In this document: one piece after another, positions 43,801-49,959 of the stretch
Layout of the letters: each line of letters starts with the position of its first letter
How positions within the stretch are numbered: position 1 is the stretch's first letter
From: Paenibacillus sp. 1_12
GTDB taxonomy: Bacteria; Bacillota; Bacilli; Paenibacillales; NBRC-103111
Direction: 5' to 3'
Assembly (NCBI RefSeq): GCF_900114475.1
Contig: NZ_FOTE01000030.1
Coordinates: 1 to 49,959, forward strand
Length of the DNA: 49,959 nucleotides
Notes under the pieces: generated by a model
Told to the model about the DNA's origin: nothing
Database searches by the model: none
What the model saw: the letters and a program-made list of their open reading frames with translations, nothing else
Program-made: the position numbers and the translations under genes

Positions 43801-44383
43801 CGTCTTTCGAATAATAAGTATTATATTTATTTCCGACTTTCTCCAAACGCAAGTAAAAAGGAGCCGTAGCCGTAATTGCCGGAGACGCGTTTACAGTCTT
43901 TGTAGATGGAATACGCTGGTATGCCACAACATTGGTGTTGTTAAACACCGCGAAAAAACCATTGCCAGCCTTCATCGTACCGTTCTTCAGCATCAGCATG
44001 GCTTGAGGTGTAGTCGTCGTGGGTTGCGTTCCAAAAGGAGCAAAGGACGCCACTCTGGCCGTAGCGACAAAATCCCCGCTGATCGTTGTATTTACAAAAT
44101 AAGCGGAATCACCAGTGGATTGAAGCTTGCCTTCCGAACCGGCGATTGTAAATGTTTGGGTCGTGCTATCATAGTTTGCGCTGGTCGATTTCACCATTGC
44201 GTTTCCGCTCGAAATGCCATCATTCATCGCCACATCGGTCCAGCCCGAAGGCAAATTTGTTGCGGCTGCCAATGCCGAGGGTACGTAAACCTGCGGCAGA
44301 AAACTCAGCACTAAAGTAATCGTAAGAATGATGGCAAAGATCTTGTTTAACTTGCGATGCTTCATTTTCCACTTTCCTTTCAT
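37808..44383 (-). CDS. SLH-anchored multidomain pectate lyase (PL1)
   Basis: 2191 aa; start at 44383 (CAAGGATTT, 8 bases) or 44365 (AAAGGA, 9 bases). Signal peptide ends near residue 40. Order: LamG-like module (about 45-255), fibronectin III repeats (about 260-625), polysaccharide lyase family 1 pectate lyase (about 630-1065), fibronectin III, second LamG-like module (about 1175-1377), four fibronectin III repeats (1381-1751), Ser-rich linker, an unknown module, and three SLH repeats (about 2010-2191). The lyase has DADQVKGDGSTDVKG with calcium-binding Asp, then SYHHNWFDHSDSRHPRVRVG, where RHPRVR carries the catalytic Arg, and IHVYNNYYDG. It cleaves polygalacturonate by beta-elimination at the cell surface. 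A LacI/cre-like operator lies upstream (44578-44592). Confidence 0.93.
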   Translation of the reverse strand: MKGKWKMKHRKLNKIFAIILTITLVLSFLPQVYVPSALAAATNLPSGWTDVAMNDGISSGNAMVKSTSANYDSTTQTFTIAGSEGKLQSTGDSAYFVNTTISGDFVATARVASFAPFGTQPTTTTPQAMLMLKNGTMKAGNGFFAVFNNTNVVAYQRIPSTKTVNASPAITATAPFYLRLEKVGNKYNTYYSKDGSSFGTAYATVTDSTYVIDNDNNNATLNIGLAVTEANVKFDNMVIKRPDGTVLFGGDPAPPPNAPTGLTVVNPGSNAKVDLSWTAASGAANYTIRRGTQSGVYTDLATIPSSSTTYTDTTAVNGTQYFYVVTAKNSTGLESASTSNMVSDTPVLPRPIAPTGLTVNAGDTQVTLNWNAAAGAQSYTVKYATASGGPYNSVTGISSNSYTLTGLTNNTTYYFTVSAVNGVGPSPDSAEVQATPVTSPPPQAPIGVKATGADTKVNISWSAVNGANSYIVKRSTDGQKFTTVAAGETVTNYTDTGLTNGTTYYYVVTAVNSQGESGNSAVVSAVPVQLVVGSPVISKSGGGFETAYVEWAPVSNSQGYNVYVKPASASDSQYVQMDTQLIRQYPTYWRADAVGLPARDYVMKVEALFPGGSSNHAVSNILSVAQNDRSGFAFSSKSPFKTGSGAYNDDGSLRSGAQVIYVTSATARTVTLDVITTSKGATTTGTGIGEILKLRQKGYDKTPLDIRFIGQVTKADMNLQLNSTGYLEVKGNAAYSEMNMTLEGIGEDTYAYGWGFLVRNAGNVELRNIGMMRFPDDGFSMDTSNVNVWVHNNDLFYGDAGSDADQVKGDGSTDVKGSSTYITISYNHYWDSGKSSLIGLSEPSEFFVSYHHNWFDHSDSRHPRVRVGTIHVYNNYYDGVAKYGVGATTGSSIFVESNYWRNAHDPMMISLQGTDIKDGVANGTFSKESGGMIKAYNNIINNPNSLIYANSDAGTAPANPTSFDAYLAATRNETVPSSYKTLVGGTAYNNFDTLIETAVNPANIDDVNNIPQIVTRKAGRLNQGDFTWQFDNSVDDASSVVNTALKNKTLSYTTQLIAVGGNSTQQTIPAPSAPTGLTATAGNAQVALTWTAVSGASAYNIKRSTTNGSGYKQVGTSATASYTDTSVTNGTTYYYVVEANNASGTSAASSQASATPTAANNGGSGGSGSSIMLINDNFESTATLTDLGYTVTVPAPSSGTALDASIASPSTALPGSTKSLYLHDTDKSTSTQLVKVSKAFAPQNGVVTTEFDYMLTAAASATKVIRLLSSTGAVAVEIQTAKDGSATVFSYKTVPVGQTSATDNVMAAYAINTWYHFKIVADVSAQTADVYINGTKQKNMPLPFYTATTVTNIGSIETSTPGSNTIDQYLDNISLIAVGETPVVPAPTSPTGLTATAGNAQVALAWTAVNGAISYNIKRSTTSGSGYTQVGTSATASYTDRGLKNGTTYYYVVEATNASGTSPASAEASATLTAPVQAPAAPTGLTATAGNALLVLAWTAVNDATSYNIKRSTTSGSGYTQVGTSATASYTDSGLTNGTTYYYVVEATNASGTSPASAEASATPTAPAPVQAPAAPTGLTATAGNAQVALAWTAVNDATSYNIKRSTTSGSGYTQVGTSATASYPDSGLTNGTTYYYVVEATNASGSSPASAEASATPTAPMQAPVAPTGLTAAAGNALVVLAWTAVNDATSYNIKRSTTSENGYDSIATITAATYSDTSVSNGTTYYYVVTAANTAGESAVSIVASATPRSSSSSSTSSSTSSGGGSSTGSPSSSTVTSNKDGSVSINTTATMQKTMDGKTAAVVTLDSATLDQAINNSMSNNNKAVVVEVKSDGTVAQVNLPASFLLNASKQSSNTVLVVKFDNATYALPVSLLDIDSLAKSIGADVKDVKVNIVIEQVSGSLADQIASATKQVGAQLLTPAVDFTVTVEANGKSVSVNDFGNTYVSRTLELSSTVDNKQATAVMIDPATGEMTFVPATFQVVDGKTEVTISRPGNSIYSVVQFNKSFADMKGHWAKDDVELLASKLLVKGRTETTFDPQSSISRAEFAAMLVRGLGLGEDKTNNFKDVSANDWYMGIVGVAAKAGLIEGDESGKFNPNASITREEMAVMINRAMAFVGKKTSGDVNQLNAFKDANSISTWAKDAVAKGVMAGLLNGKSANAFEPSATANRAEAAVLLKRLMQTVGFIN
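39135..40230 (-). repeat. Tandem fibronectin III-coding repeats of the pectate lyase
   Basis: Units start at about 39135, 39417, 39699 and 39975 (period 282, 282 and 276 bases; about 92-94 codons each). The inner three are nearly identical at the DNA level, for example in the stretches after positions 39457, 39739 and 40015; the outermost is more diverged. Two length classes arise from PAPVQ versus PVQ linkers. Such repeats invite unequal recombination. Confidence 0.9.
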
Positions 44384-44560
44384 TTTTCAAATCCTTGAGC
44401 ATGTTCATCTTTTGAATCTCTGTTGGCTGGTTCACTTATATCCACATGTCGAGATTCGTGTAAATACATCCGACCTCCTTATGTTTTGAGTTAGAATCCT
44501 GTCTCGCTCTATATCTTATCCGGGCTGCCTAATGACATAAATAATCATTTGCTCGGCTTC

Positions 44561-44592
44561 ATTATAGATACCAACATTTGAAGCGCTTTTAA
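44561..44592 (-). promoter_or_regulatory. Putative pectate lyase promoter with LacI/cre-like operator
   Basis: On the minus strand TATAAT at 44561-44566 and the operator-like TTAAAAGCGCTTCAA at 44578-44592, which would overlap the -35 region. This leaves a 5' leader of about 170 bases. The core AAGCGCTT matches the operators at 5426-5440 and 15064-15078. Confidence 0.5.
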
Positions 44593-44649
44593 CACGATCT
44601 GAGCTAATGATTATACTGTACTGATCTAATGAGTACACTTTACTTAACA

Positions 44650-44675
44650 TATAATAGCCCCTTCGGATGAAAGGG
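44650..44675. terminator. Possible small terminator hairpin
   Basis: TAGCCC / GGGCTA stem with loop CTTCGGATGAAA around 44650-44673, in a gene-free stretch between the pectate lyase promoter and the MBL-fold remnant. T-tracts on either side are weak. Confidence 0.35.
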
Positions 44676-44799
44676 CTACTCATTATAAGGAGGAATATAT
44701 ACTTATTGATTAAATTGCATCAGGATTCAACATAGATGCAGTTGATAGAATTTAAGAAAACAAAACTTCATTGTATTTTATGGAACTTCGCAGGAGGGT

Positions 44800-44962
44800 G
44801 TGCTGGTGCCGCCTAACAAAGCTTATACAACCGATATGGAACAGGCGCTAAGCTCGGTCGCCAAGCTGCTCGATTTATGACATAGAGACCGTCATCATGT
44901 ATCATGGTGGTGTTTGCACAGAACGGATTCAGGAGCGACTTGCTGCCATTGCAGAGGGTTAG
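44800..44962 (+). pseudogene. Metallo-beta-lactamase-fold hydrolase, C-terminal remnant
   Basis: GTG-initiated frame LVPPNKAYTTDMEQALSSVA, KLLDL then stop (TGA); the rest follows shifted by one frame: YDIETVIMYHGGVCTERIQE, RLAAIAEG, ending at TAG 44960-44962. This matches the end of MBL-fold metallo-hydrolases (DIETVIxYHGG motif near the C-terminus). The metal-binding HxHxDH motif and the rest of the protein are absent. Only plus-strand trace in a 777-base stretch otherwise without genes. Confidence 0.75.
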
Positions 44963-45160
44963 CAATAATACATGGGCAGTGGCAAAAGCAATAAAATCGG
45001 CGGGTTTTCCGTCGGTCTTTTTGTATGTCCGTCGCTGCCTTGAAAGAGATGGCCGTTATTTTGCCCAAGACTCACAGGGAAGTTACATCACAAACATCCC
45101 ATTCTGCTCGCTTGAGCAGGACAGGATGTTGGTATTGTATGTGGTGGTAACCAGTACCGC

Positions 45161-45697
45161 TCAGTTTCTCGTTTTCTGGACGATCTCCGTGGCAGGTGGT
45201 TCTCTTAGAATTCGGGTGATAGTTAAAGCTTTACGACGCAGCTGCAGTACAGCTTGATTTAAGCGGATAAGCCATGTGAACTGCTCCAATCTGCTAATTA
45301 GCCATAGAGGGATGAGCAGACCTGCCAGCGAAGCCAACACGGCAATCGGCAGTGTCCATAGACTGACTGGGTGGGCGAAGTATGGAATTAACGAAACCGC
45401 TAATATGGGAGCTGCATTCCATTTGAACAATTGGATCAACGATATCGTAACAATTGCAGTTGCAAAAAATGAGACGGCCCCGGTATTGATGGTATAAAAG
45501 AAGCTTCCGAGCGATACTGCAACGATGGCTCCTATAATGATCCGTAACACATCTTTAAGCTGGCCTATCCGATGTATGAACAAGAAGCTGAATGCGGCGA
45601 GCGTTGGATAAAATACCATCTTCAATGAAGGGAAATGGATTGACGCCCAATAAGCGGCCATAAGGTAGCAGCAAATGATAAGCGAACGCAAAAACAT
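45161..45697 (-). CDS. HPP-family-like integral membrane protein
   Basis: 178 aa, start behind AAAGGAAG. About five hydrophobic segments (MFLRSLIICCYLMAAYWASI, LRIIIGAIVAVSLGSFFYTI, FFATAIVTISLIQLF, ILAVSLIPYFAHPVSLWTLP, AVLASLAGLLIPLWLI) and a cytoplasmic basic tail. The pattern WNAAPILAVSLIP with FAHPVSLWTLP fits HPP-family membrane proteins. Function is unknown. It stands alone between the MBL remnant and a degraded region, with no terminator visible. Confidence 0.65.
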   Translation of the reverse strand: MFLRSLIICCYLMAAYWASIHFPSLKMVFYPTLAAFSFLFIHRIGQLKDVLRIIIGAIVAVSLGSFFYTINTGAVSFFATAIVTISLIQLFKWNAAPILAVSLIPYFAHPVSLWTLPIAVLASLAGLLIPLWLISRLEQFTWLIRLNQAVLQLRRKALTITRILREPPATEIVQKTRN

Positions 45698-46004
45698 GAA
45701 TTACAAACTTCCTTTCTGATGAAACGGATTAAACCGATCTCTTGACTTGGCATTTTTATTTTACAAATGGCTGCTAGTGATGTCAATCATTTAATGTGTA
45801 ATATACAACGTAATCCCTCTATAGCTGCTTACATTATATCATCGGATCTAGTCAGAAAATTTGGTTATGATTCTTCTTTTTTTGTAATTTGTCTAATCAT
45901 AGTTTTTCCAGTTTTATAGAAGTATTTCAGAATTCCTTTCATACTCTTGCCATGGCTACACTTAGGGACTTTCTTTTCCACAGGATGTCGAATCTTTATC
46001 TGTG
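45698..46004. other. Gene-poor region with a short degraded reading frame
   Basis: On the minus strand a frame of about 50 codons ending near 45869 reads KIRHPVEKKVPKCSHGKSMK, then GILKYFYKTGKTMIRQITKK; it overlaps the end of the next entry in another frame. It has no start and no recognised family. Otherwise nothing. Confidence 0.3.
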
Positions 46005-46265
46005 TCAGATGTAAAGACAAATTGAAAAGAGCATATGCAGCGAGCTGGTGGTTCTACGCGCATACAGAAAGCTGCACAGCTCATTTCTCAAGCTAAGCGA
46101 AGTGTAGGCGATACGACTTGCTGGCGCTTCATCGATAACTGTTATTAGTAAATCCGTGGATTCACGATTTATTTTTCCGTTATCAACAGCAATGAATTGT
46201 TCAAATCCATCAATAATAAGTTCAACACTATACTGTTTTAAACCATGAAATAACTTGTCTGTCAT
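46005..46265 (-). CDS. Hypothetical protein, probably degraded
   Basis: 86 aa, ATG at 46265 without a convincing RBS. N-terminal half FHGLKQYSVELIIDGFEQFI and INRESTDLLITVIDEAP looks protein-like; the C-terminal half (LYARRTTSSLHMLFSICLYI) looks like out-of-frame sequence. I do not recognise a family. It lies among remnants and is probably a broken gene. Confidence 0.3.
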   Translation of the reverse strand: MTDKLFHGLKQYSVELIIDGFEQFIAVDNGKINRESTDLLITVIDEAPASRIAYTSLSLRNELCSFLYARRTTSSLHMLFSICLYI

Positions 46266-46480
46266 TGAAAATAGAGATAGATTATTACGATGTATTATGC
46301 CTATCTCCCTTAATATACTAATAGCTACTTACTTTGGCGTTGCTTGAAAGGGTACTTTTAAGTACAGTATTGGAAGATTTAAAAGTCCCTTATTGTTTTC
46401 TACATATTTCTTTTTGTACCTTGTTAGTAAATGCCCTATTTTGTACAGATGCCCAGCCCTCTTTTTCAGTGTCTTGGGTA

Positions 46481-46900
46481 GTTATTCAAAGAAATCCCGA
46501 GAAAACCGGAGATTACCGTGAGATGGTATTTGAAATATAGTTTAAATGATGAGCTAGCGGGATCTAAAAATATCCCATACAACGATCATGAGATGGGTCC
46601 ATGAATTTGGCCCCGAAATAGATAAACGAATCTGCAGCTATTTGAAACCCTCAAAAAATTCGTGCGCACGGACGAAACCTACATCAAAGTCAAAGGTCAA
46701 TGGAAGTATTTATATCGGGCCGTGGATTCTATGGAGAAAACGATTGATTTCATGTTATCTGAAAATCTTAATATGCCAGCAGCAAAACGTTTCTTTACAA
46801 AGGCTTTATCCTCTCCATATAATCAATTACCTCGTGTGATTACTTTGGATAAAAACCCGGCATATTCACCAGCTATACATGATTTTATTAAAGTCGACAT
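46481..46900 (+). pseudogene. IS6-family transposase remnant (IS257/IS431-like), frameshifted
   Basis: Three reading frames together give a transposase: PEITVRWYLKYSLNDELAGS (about 46500-46560), MRWVHEFGPEIDKRICSYLK (46588-46660), then RTDETYIKVKGQWKYLYRAV (from 46665) and LPRVITLDKNPAYSPAI. The first catalytic Asp (TDETY) and second Asp (VITLDKNPAY) are present, the Glu is missing, and the end is truncated near 46890. Two frameshifts and lost ends make it inactive. It lies right against the LysR gene. Confidence 0.85.
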
Positions 46901-47784
46901 TAATTGCTCTCTGGTAACGATTCAAGTTCTAGCCTCTTTCGAGCAACAATTTCATCCATAAAGCAGTGTAGTGTGCTCGATATATATGAATCTTTTCGCC
47001 AAATAAAAATAGTCGTGATTTCATGATATGGTTCAGGTATGCTATGACAAAACACGGTGCCATTGGCAACCAGATCGGAAATGGATGATTCCGGAATAAT
47101 TGTGATTCCTATTCCTGCAGCTACGCTGCCTCTAATTGTCCCAAACGTTCCAAATTCCATGATCTGTTTCGGGATAATCCCCTCCACCTTCATCCACCTT
47201 TCCAGTCTTTCCCGATATCCGCAACCTTTATTGTATAGCAATAGAGGCCTTTTTGTTATTTCCTCGATAGAAAAGGTTTCTCCTTTGGTTACAAGTACTA
47301 GCTTTTCTTGAATAACCTCAACCTGTTCTATTAATGGATGCCTAATGGGCCCTGTAACAAAAGCTCCATCCAGCTTCATATCAATTACTTGTTGTAACAA
47401 ATGATCGGTAACCCCGGTTTTTAAAGATAATTCAACATTGGGGTACTTGCTATAGTAAGAGGATAAGATATCTGGTAGAGCAATCACCGTCTCCACGATA
47501 CCGATTTCTAGGACACCGGAGGGGTTCGACTTATCTTCAAATATGTGTATCATTTCCTCCATTCTCGACAATATCGCCCTCGAATGTTCTAACAACCGCT
47601 TTCCTTCCGGGTTTAAGATCATCCCTCGCTTATGCCGATAGAACAATGGCGTCCGAAGTTCTTTCTCCAGCAGCTTTATTCTTGCTGTAACATTGGATTG
47701 AACGTAGTTTAGCTCCAATGCGGCTTTACTGACACTTCCATGCGTAGCAACAGTCTGAAAAATTTTCAAATCATTAAACTCCAA
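46900..47784 (-). CDS. LysR family transcriptional regulator
   Basis: 294 aa from the TTG at 47784, since AGAGGCGAGG precedes it and MEFNDLKIFQTVATHGSVSK is the usual LysR start; in-frame ATGs at 47829 and 47805 lack an RBS. The N-terminal winged helix reads KAALELNYVQSNVTARIKLL followed by LEKELRTPLFYRHKRGM. The C-terminal ligand domain has GVLEIGIVETVIALPDIL and AAGIGITIIPESSISDL. It is divergent from an EamA transporter gene with an AT-rich intergenic region holding inverted repeats, so it very likely regulates that transporter in response to a small effector. Its 3' end overlaps the IS6 remnant by one base. Confidence 0.92.
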   Translation of the reverse strand: MEFNDLKIFQTVATHGSVSKAALELNYVQSNVTARIKLLEKELRTPLFYRHKRGMILNPEGKRLLEHSRAILSRMEEMIHIFEDKSNPSGVLEIGIVETVIALPDILSSYYSKYPNVELSLKTGVTDHLLQQVIDMKLDGAFVTGPIRHPLIEQVEVIQEKLVLVTKGETFSIEEITKRPLLLYNKGCGYRERLERWMKVEGIIPKQIMEFGTFGTIRGSVAAGIGITIIPESSISDLVANGTVFCHSIPEPYHEITTIFIWRKDSYISSTLHCFMDEIVARKRLELESLPESN

Positions 47785-47831
47785 TTCAACCTCGCCTCTG
47801 CTCATAATTAGATATATAACTTCTGTCAAAT

Positions 47832-47870
47832 ATCATTATAAATGATTATAAACTTTATTATCAATCATTT
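47832..47870. promoter_or_regulatory. Divergent promoter region with nested inverted repeats
   Basis: Between the LysR and EamA genes: ATCATT-ATA-AATGAT (47832-47846) and AAATGATT with AATCATTT 15 bases apart (47840-47847 and 47863-47870). Both are AT-rich inverted repeats of the type bound by LysR proteins (T-N11-A). Confidence 0.55.
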
Positions 47871-47946
47871 TACTATAACCTTTCTCCCTCCTATAATGGG
47901 TAATGTACAAAGAAGTTGGCAGGTTCTTGCTAGGGAGAGACTATAC

Positions 47947-48912
47947 ATGCTAAAAAAACAAATCGTCATAGGTTCCATTCTGTGCCTCATTGCAAGTATG
48001 TCGTGGGGGGCTATGTTTCCTGTTGCACACATAGCATTGCAGATAATTGACCCATTCTATTTTTCATTTATCCGTTATTTCGCCGTTGCCGTCATTCTCA
48101 GTATGTTGCTTTGGATGAAGGAGGGAAGAGCGTCATTTCGCCTGGAAGGAAGGGGTAAGACATTATTGTTTCTGGGAACAATGGCATTTACAGTCTATAA
48201 CATGAGCGTCTTCCTCGGACAGCAACTCATGGGGGCGTCGGGTACAATCGTCGCCTCCATAATGGAAGTCCTCATGCCGATAATCTCCATTATAGTCTTG
48301 TGGATCACGACAAAAAAAGCGCCGAATACATATACACTCACGAGTGTAGGTATCGCGCTCGCCGGTGCTTTACTCGTTATCACCAACGGGAAATTGGCAT
48401 TTTTCATGATGGCTGGACAACATCTTATTCCTTTACTTCTGGTTTTTACGGGAGTTATAGGATGGGTGGTGTACTCGATGGGGGGGAACCATTTTAGAGA
48501 TTGGTCGATCTTGCGCTATTCTACGATAACCTGCTTGCTTGGAAGCGCAGTGTCCTTCATCATCGTTACACTGGCCTCCGTCTTTCATTTGCTTCCCGTT
48601 CCTACCATGCACACAATACTCTCGATTAAATATGAAATGTCCTTCATGATCTTATTGCCAGGGCTGGCAGCCTTGCTCTGCTGGAATTCAGGCATTAAAT
48701 TGCTATCACCGATTAACGGCATATTATTTATTAATTGTGTTCCAATTACCACATTCGTTATTATGGCCTTTCAAGGCTATCAAATCAGCAACTATGAATT
48801 TTACGGGACGCTGCTCATTATCTTTGCCCTAATACGGAACAATGCGCACCAGAGGAAAACACTACGCTTGAATGACAACAGCGCTTATTCTGCTGGCCGT
48901 GTGCCTAAATAA
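47947..48912 (+). CDS. DMT superfamily transporter (EamA type)
   Basis: 321 aa from the ATG at 47947 behind AGGGAGAGAC (an upstream ATG at 47842 falls in the regulator's operator). Ten hydrophobic segments in two EamA repeats: LIASMSWGAMFPVAHIAL with FIRYFAVAVILSMLLW, MGASGTIVASIMEVLMPIIS, and the second half with LLVFTGVIGWVVYSMGG and CWNSGIKLLSPINGILFI. Such exporters move amino acids, purines or drugs. The substrate is unknown; the adjacent LysR gene suggests it is induced by its own substrate. Confidence 0.9.
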   Translation: MLKKQIVIGSILCLIASMSWGAMFPVAHIALQIIDPFYFSFIRYFAVAVILSMLLWMKEGRASFRLEGRGKTLLFLGTMAFTVYNMSVFLGQQLMGASGTIVASIMEVLMPIISIIVLWITTKKAPNTYTLTSVGIALAGALLVITNGKLAFFMMAGQHLIPLLLVFTGVIGWVVYSMGGNHFRDWSILRYSTITCLLGSAVSFIIVTLASVFHLLPVPTMHTILSIKYEMSFMILLPGLAALLCWNSGIKLLSPINGILFINCVPITTFVIMAFQGYQISNYEFYGTLLIIFALIRNNAHQRKTLRLNDNSAYSAGRVPK

Positions 48913-48989
48913 GAGATATGTAGCTGCCCAATAGAAATAGAACAGTTCCTACATCTCTTCTAGTCCAATTGGTAATAACTGCAAACAAC

Positions 48990-49281
48990 TTATCCAACAG
49001 CTTTCGCGGCTACGAGAAGTGCATCTTGATATCGAATTTTGGATGATGAGATTCCGCGTGAGATGTCCTTCCTCAAATGGCCTAAACTACTAGGTTTTAA
49101 TCTCTCTGATACCCTAGCCAAATAGTCTTTAAGTAAGATTAGAGATATTTTCTCTAGCTCAAGGTCACCAAGTTCAAGAACTAACATCTTTAATTGTAGA
49201 GCGTATGCTTTCATTGTGTGAACTAAATCCCAGAATACGTTTATCAGCCTTATTTAGCACCCTCAGATCCATTAAATTCAT
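48990..49281 (-). pseudogene. Tyrosine recombinase (phage integrase) N-terminal remnant, frameshifted
   Basis: Start ATG at 49281 behind GGGAGGGTTT: MNLMDLRVLNKADKRILGFS. A one-base insertion at about 49217 shifts the frame; the continuation is HTMKAYALQLKMLVLELGDL and LLKDYLARVSERLKPSSLGH, the core-binding domain of XerC/integrase-type recombinases. It ends at 48990 after unrelated codons, with no catalytic domain (R..HxxR..Y). It is a truncated, shifted fragment and evidence of a former mobile element. Confidence 0.75.
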
Positions 49282-49286
49282 AATAA

Positions 49287-49337
49287 AAACCCTCCCAAGT
49301 TTCGTTAACTCTAGTTTTGCTAAAAATAGGAGGGTTT
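49287..49337. repeat. Inverted repeat around the recombinase remnant start
   Basis: AAACCCTCC and GGAGGGTTT separated by about 33 bases (49287-49337). One arm includes the RBS of the recombinase remnant. It may be a terminator read from the right, or an element end. Confidence 0.4.
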
Positions 49338-49727
49338 CATCTTTTATTCAATATTAAGCTTATAGTTTACCGTAGTTTTTCAAAAATAGGGATCATCCGA
49401 CTGCGAAGCAAGTCGGTGATTCTTATTGAAGTAACGTACCCGTTAGCTCGTTTCCAGCTATCATCGTTACGTACTCTTCATTACCCCATCAGCCAAAACC
49501 GGTTGCTATTCAGTCGTAAACTTCCGGTTAAAGATTCACCCCTACACCCTCTGCCTGTACACCTACTGGAACGGTAGTTAAGATGGTATTGGTATTTCCT
49601 TCAATGCGGTTCCGTCGCTGGCTAGCATCTAGGACCCATAACATCATACCAAGGAGCCTTTTTGTTTCTCAACTCTCGTATTTCTTCATTATAGGTATGC
49701 TGCCCGTTAGCGGAACACCTTGTACGG
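49338..49727. other. Unassigned stretch with a hairpin
   Basis: 390 bases without a gene I can support. The hairpin at 49393-49421 pairs CCGACT with AGTCGG, with a GC-rich loop, next to ATCA/TGAT. On the minus strand short open frames (for example ASQRRNRIEGNTNTILTTVP, ending near 49540) have the look of a transposase or intron tail but I cannot name the family. Confidence 0.3.
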
Positions 49728-49959
49728 CTATTTCTCCAACTCATAGCGGGCCGCGATAATGCCCGACTTGAGCGTTCGGCTGGACAGCAGCTTGAGCCTG
49801 ATTTTCTCGCCGCCGCCGTCGAATACCGATTTTCCGCCGCCCAGGACGACCGGACAAATTGTAAGCAGGAATTCGTCGATCAGGCCGAGCTTAAGCAGCG
49901 TCTTTGCCGCTCCCGGGCTGCCGAAGATAACGAGATTTTTGCCGGGCTGCTCCTTGAGT
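49728..49959 (-). CDS. Dihydrofolate reductase family (RibD C-terminal) protein, partial
   Basis: The C-terminal 77 codons are in the window; the start lies beyond the right edge. GKNLVIFGSPGAAKTLLKLG, LIDEFLLTICPVVLGGGKSV and the following FDG match the end of RibD-C/DHFR-family proteins, in which this part binds NADPH. The family includes reductases of diaminopyrimidines and uncharacterised homologues. This stretch is much richer in G and C than the neighbouring gene-poor region. Confidence 0.88.
   Translation of the reverse strand, partial: LKEQPGKNLVIFGSPGAAKTLLKLGLIDEFLLTICPVVLGGGKSVFDGGGEKIRLKLLSSRTLKSGIIAARYELEK

Noticed and set aside
44904-45257. Plus-strand frame of 117 codons
   Set aside because: It begins inside the MBL-fold remnant in the wrong frame and runs into the antisense of the HPP-like gene.
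49393-49421. Hairpin considered as the right end of an IS200/IS605 element with guide RNA
   Set aside because: No TnpA or TnpB sequence could be identified nearby, so the assignment is not supported.

Overview
The window looks like a chromosomal segment from a Paenibacillus-type member of the Bacillota (Paenibacillaceae). The evidence is lineage-typical families: paired YesM/YesN-like two-component systems beside carbohydrate ABC importers that lack their own ATPase, S-layer-homology (SLH) anchored exoenzymes, GGAGG-type ribosome binding sites, and CcpA/LacI-like operators. This is a family-level inference; no rRNA or marker gene is present.

Layout, left to right. (1) 1-2400 is decayed: a partial FliD-like gene with a frameshift, an unknown 143-aa protein, an OmpR-type regulator broken by a stop codon, and a fragment of a polygalacturonase. 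(2) 2425-6346 is an operon read leftward (GPH sugar symporter, creatininase-family hydrolase, RidA) with an AraC regulator upstream and a long perfect hairpin as its end. (3) 6500-17674 is carbohydrate cluster 1: sensor kinase and response regulator, then a promoter with a LacI/cre-like operator, then solute-binding lipoprotein, two permeases, Gfo/Idh/MocA oxidoreductase, a DUF6807 protein, a D-2-hydroxyacid dehydrogenase and an ADP-ribosylglycohydrolase-fold protein. (4) 18585-19367 is a plus-strand SDR protein lacking the usual YxxxK. (5) 19450-28974 is cluster 2: MFS exporter, two permeases, solute-binding lipoprotein, kinase, regulator, SDR and ThuA-like protein. Two promoters in it carry the same 29-bp element, built on a 21-bp direct repeat, at the same distance from the -10 box.

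(6) 29321-35590 holds two secreted proteins: an SLH-anchored cohesin protein, and a 1485-aa protein with two lamin-tail domains, a DUF2252 (kinase-like motif) domain, a cohesin and a dockerin. This is the best candidate for a little-described system: a small surface complex joined by cohesin and dockerin outside any cellulosome context. (7) 36387-37178 is a membrane protein, followed by MerR and IS3-family debris. (8) 37808-44383 is a 2191-aa SLH-anchored pectate lyase with tandem, nearly identical fibronectin type III repeats. (9) 44800-49959 is accessory and decayed: remnants of a metallo-beta-lactamase-fold protein, an IS6-family transposase and a tyrosine recombinase, plus intact HPP-like, LysR and EamA genes and a partial dihydrofolate-reductase-family gene at the edge.

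How the parts fit: the pectate lyase and the lost polygalacturonase point to plant polysaccharide (pectin) degradation at the cell surface. The two ABC clusters and the GPH symporter would import and process the released or modified sugars under two-component, AraC and probably catabolite control. About ten gene remnants in 50 kb, concentrated near the ends and around 36-37.8 kb, show that the segment has been reshaped by insertion and loss.
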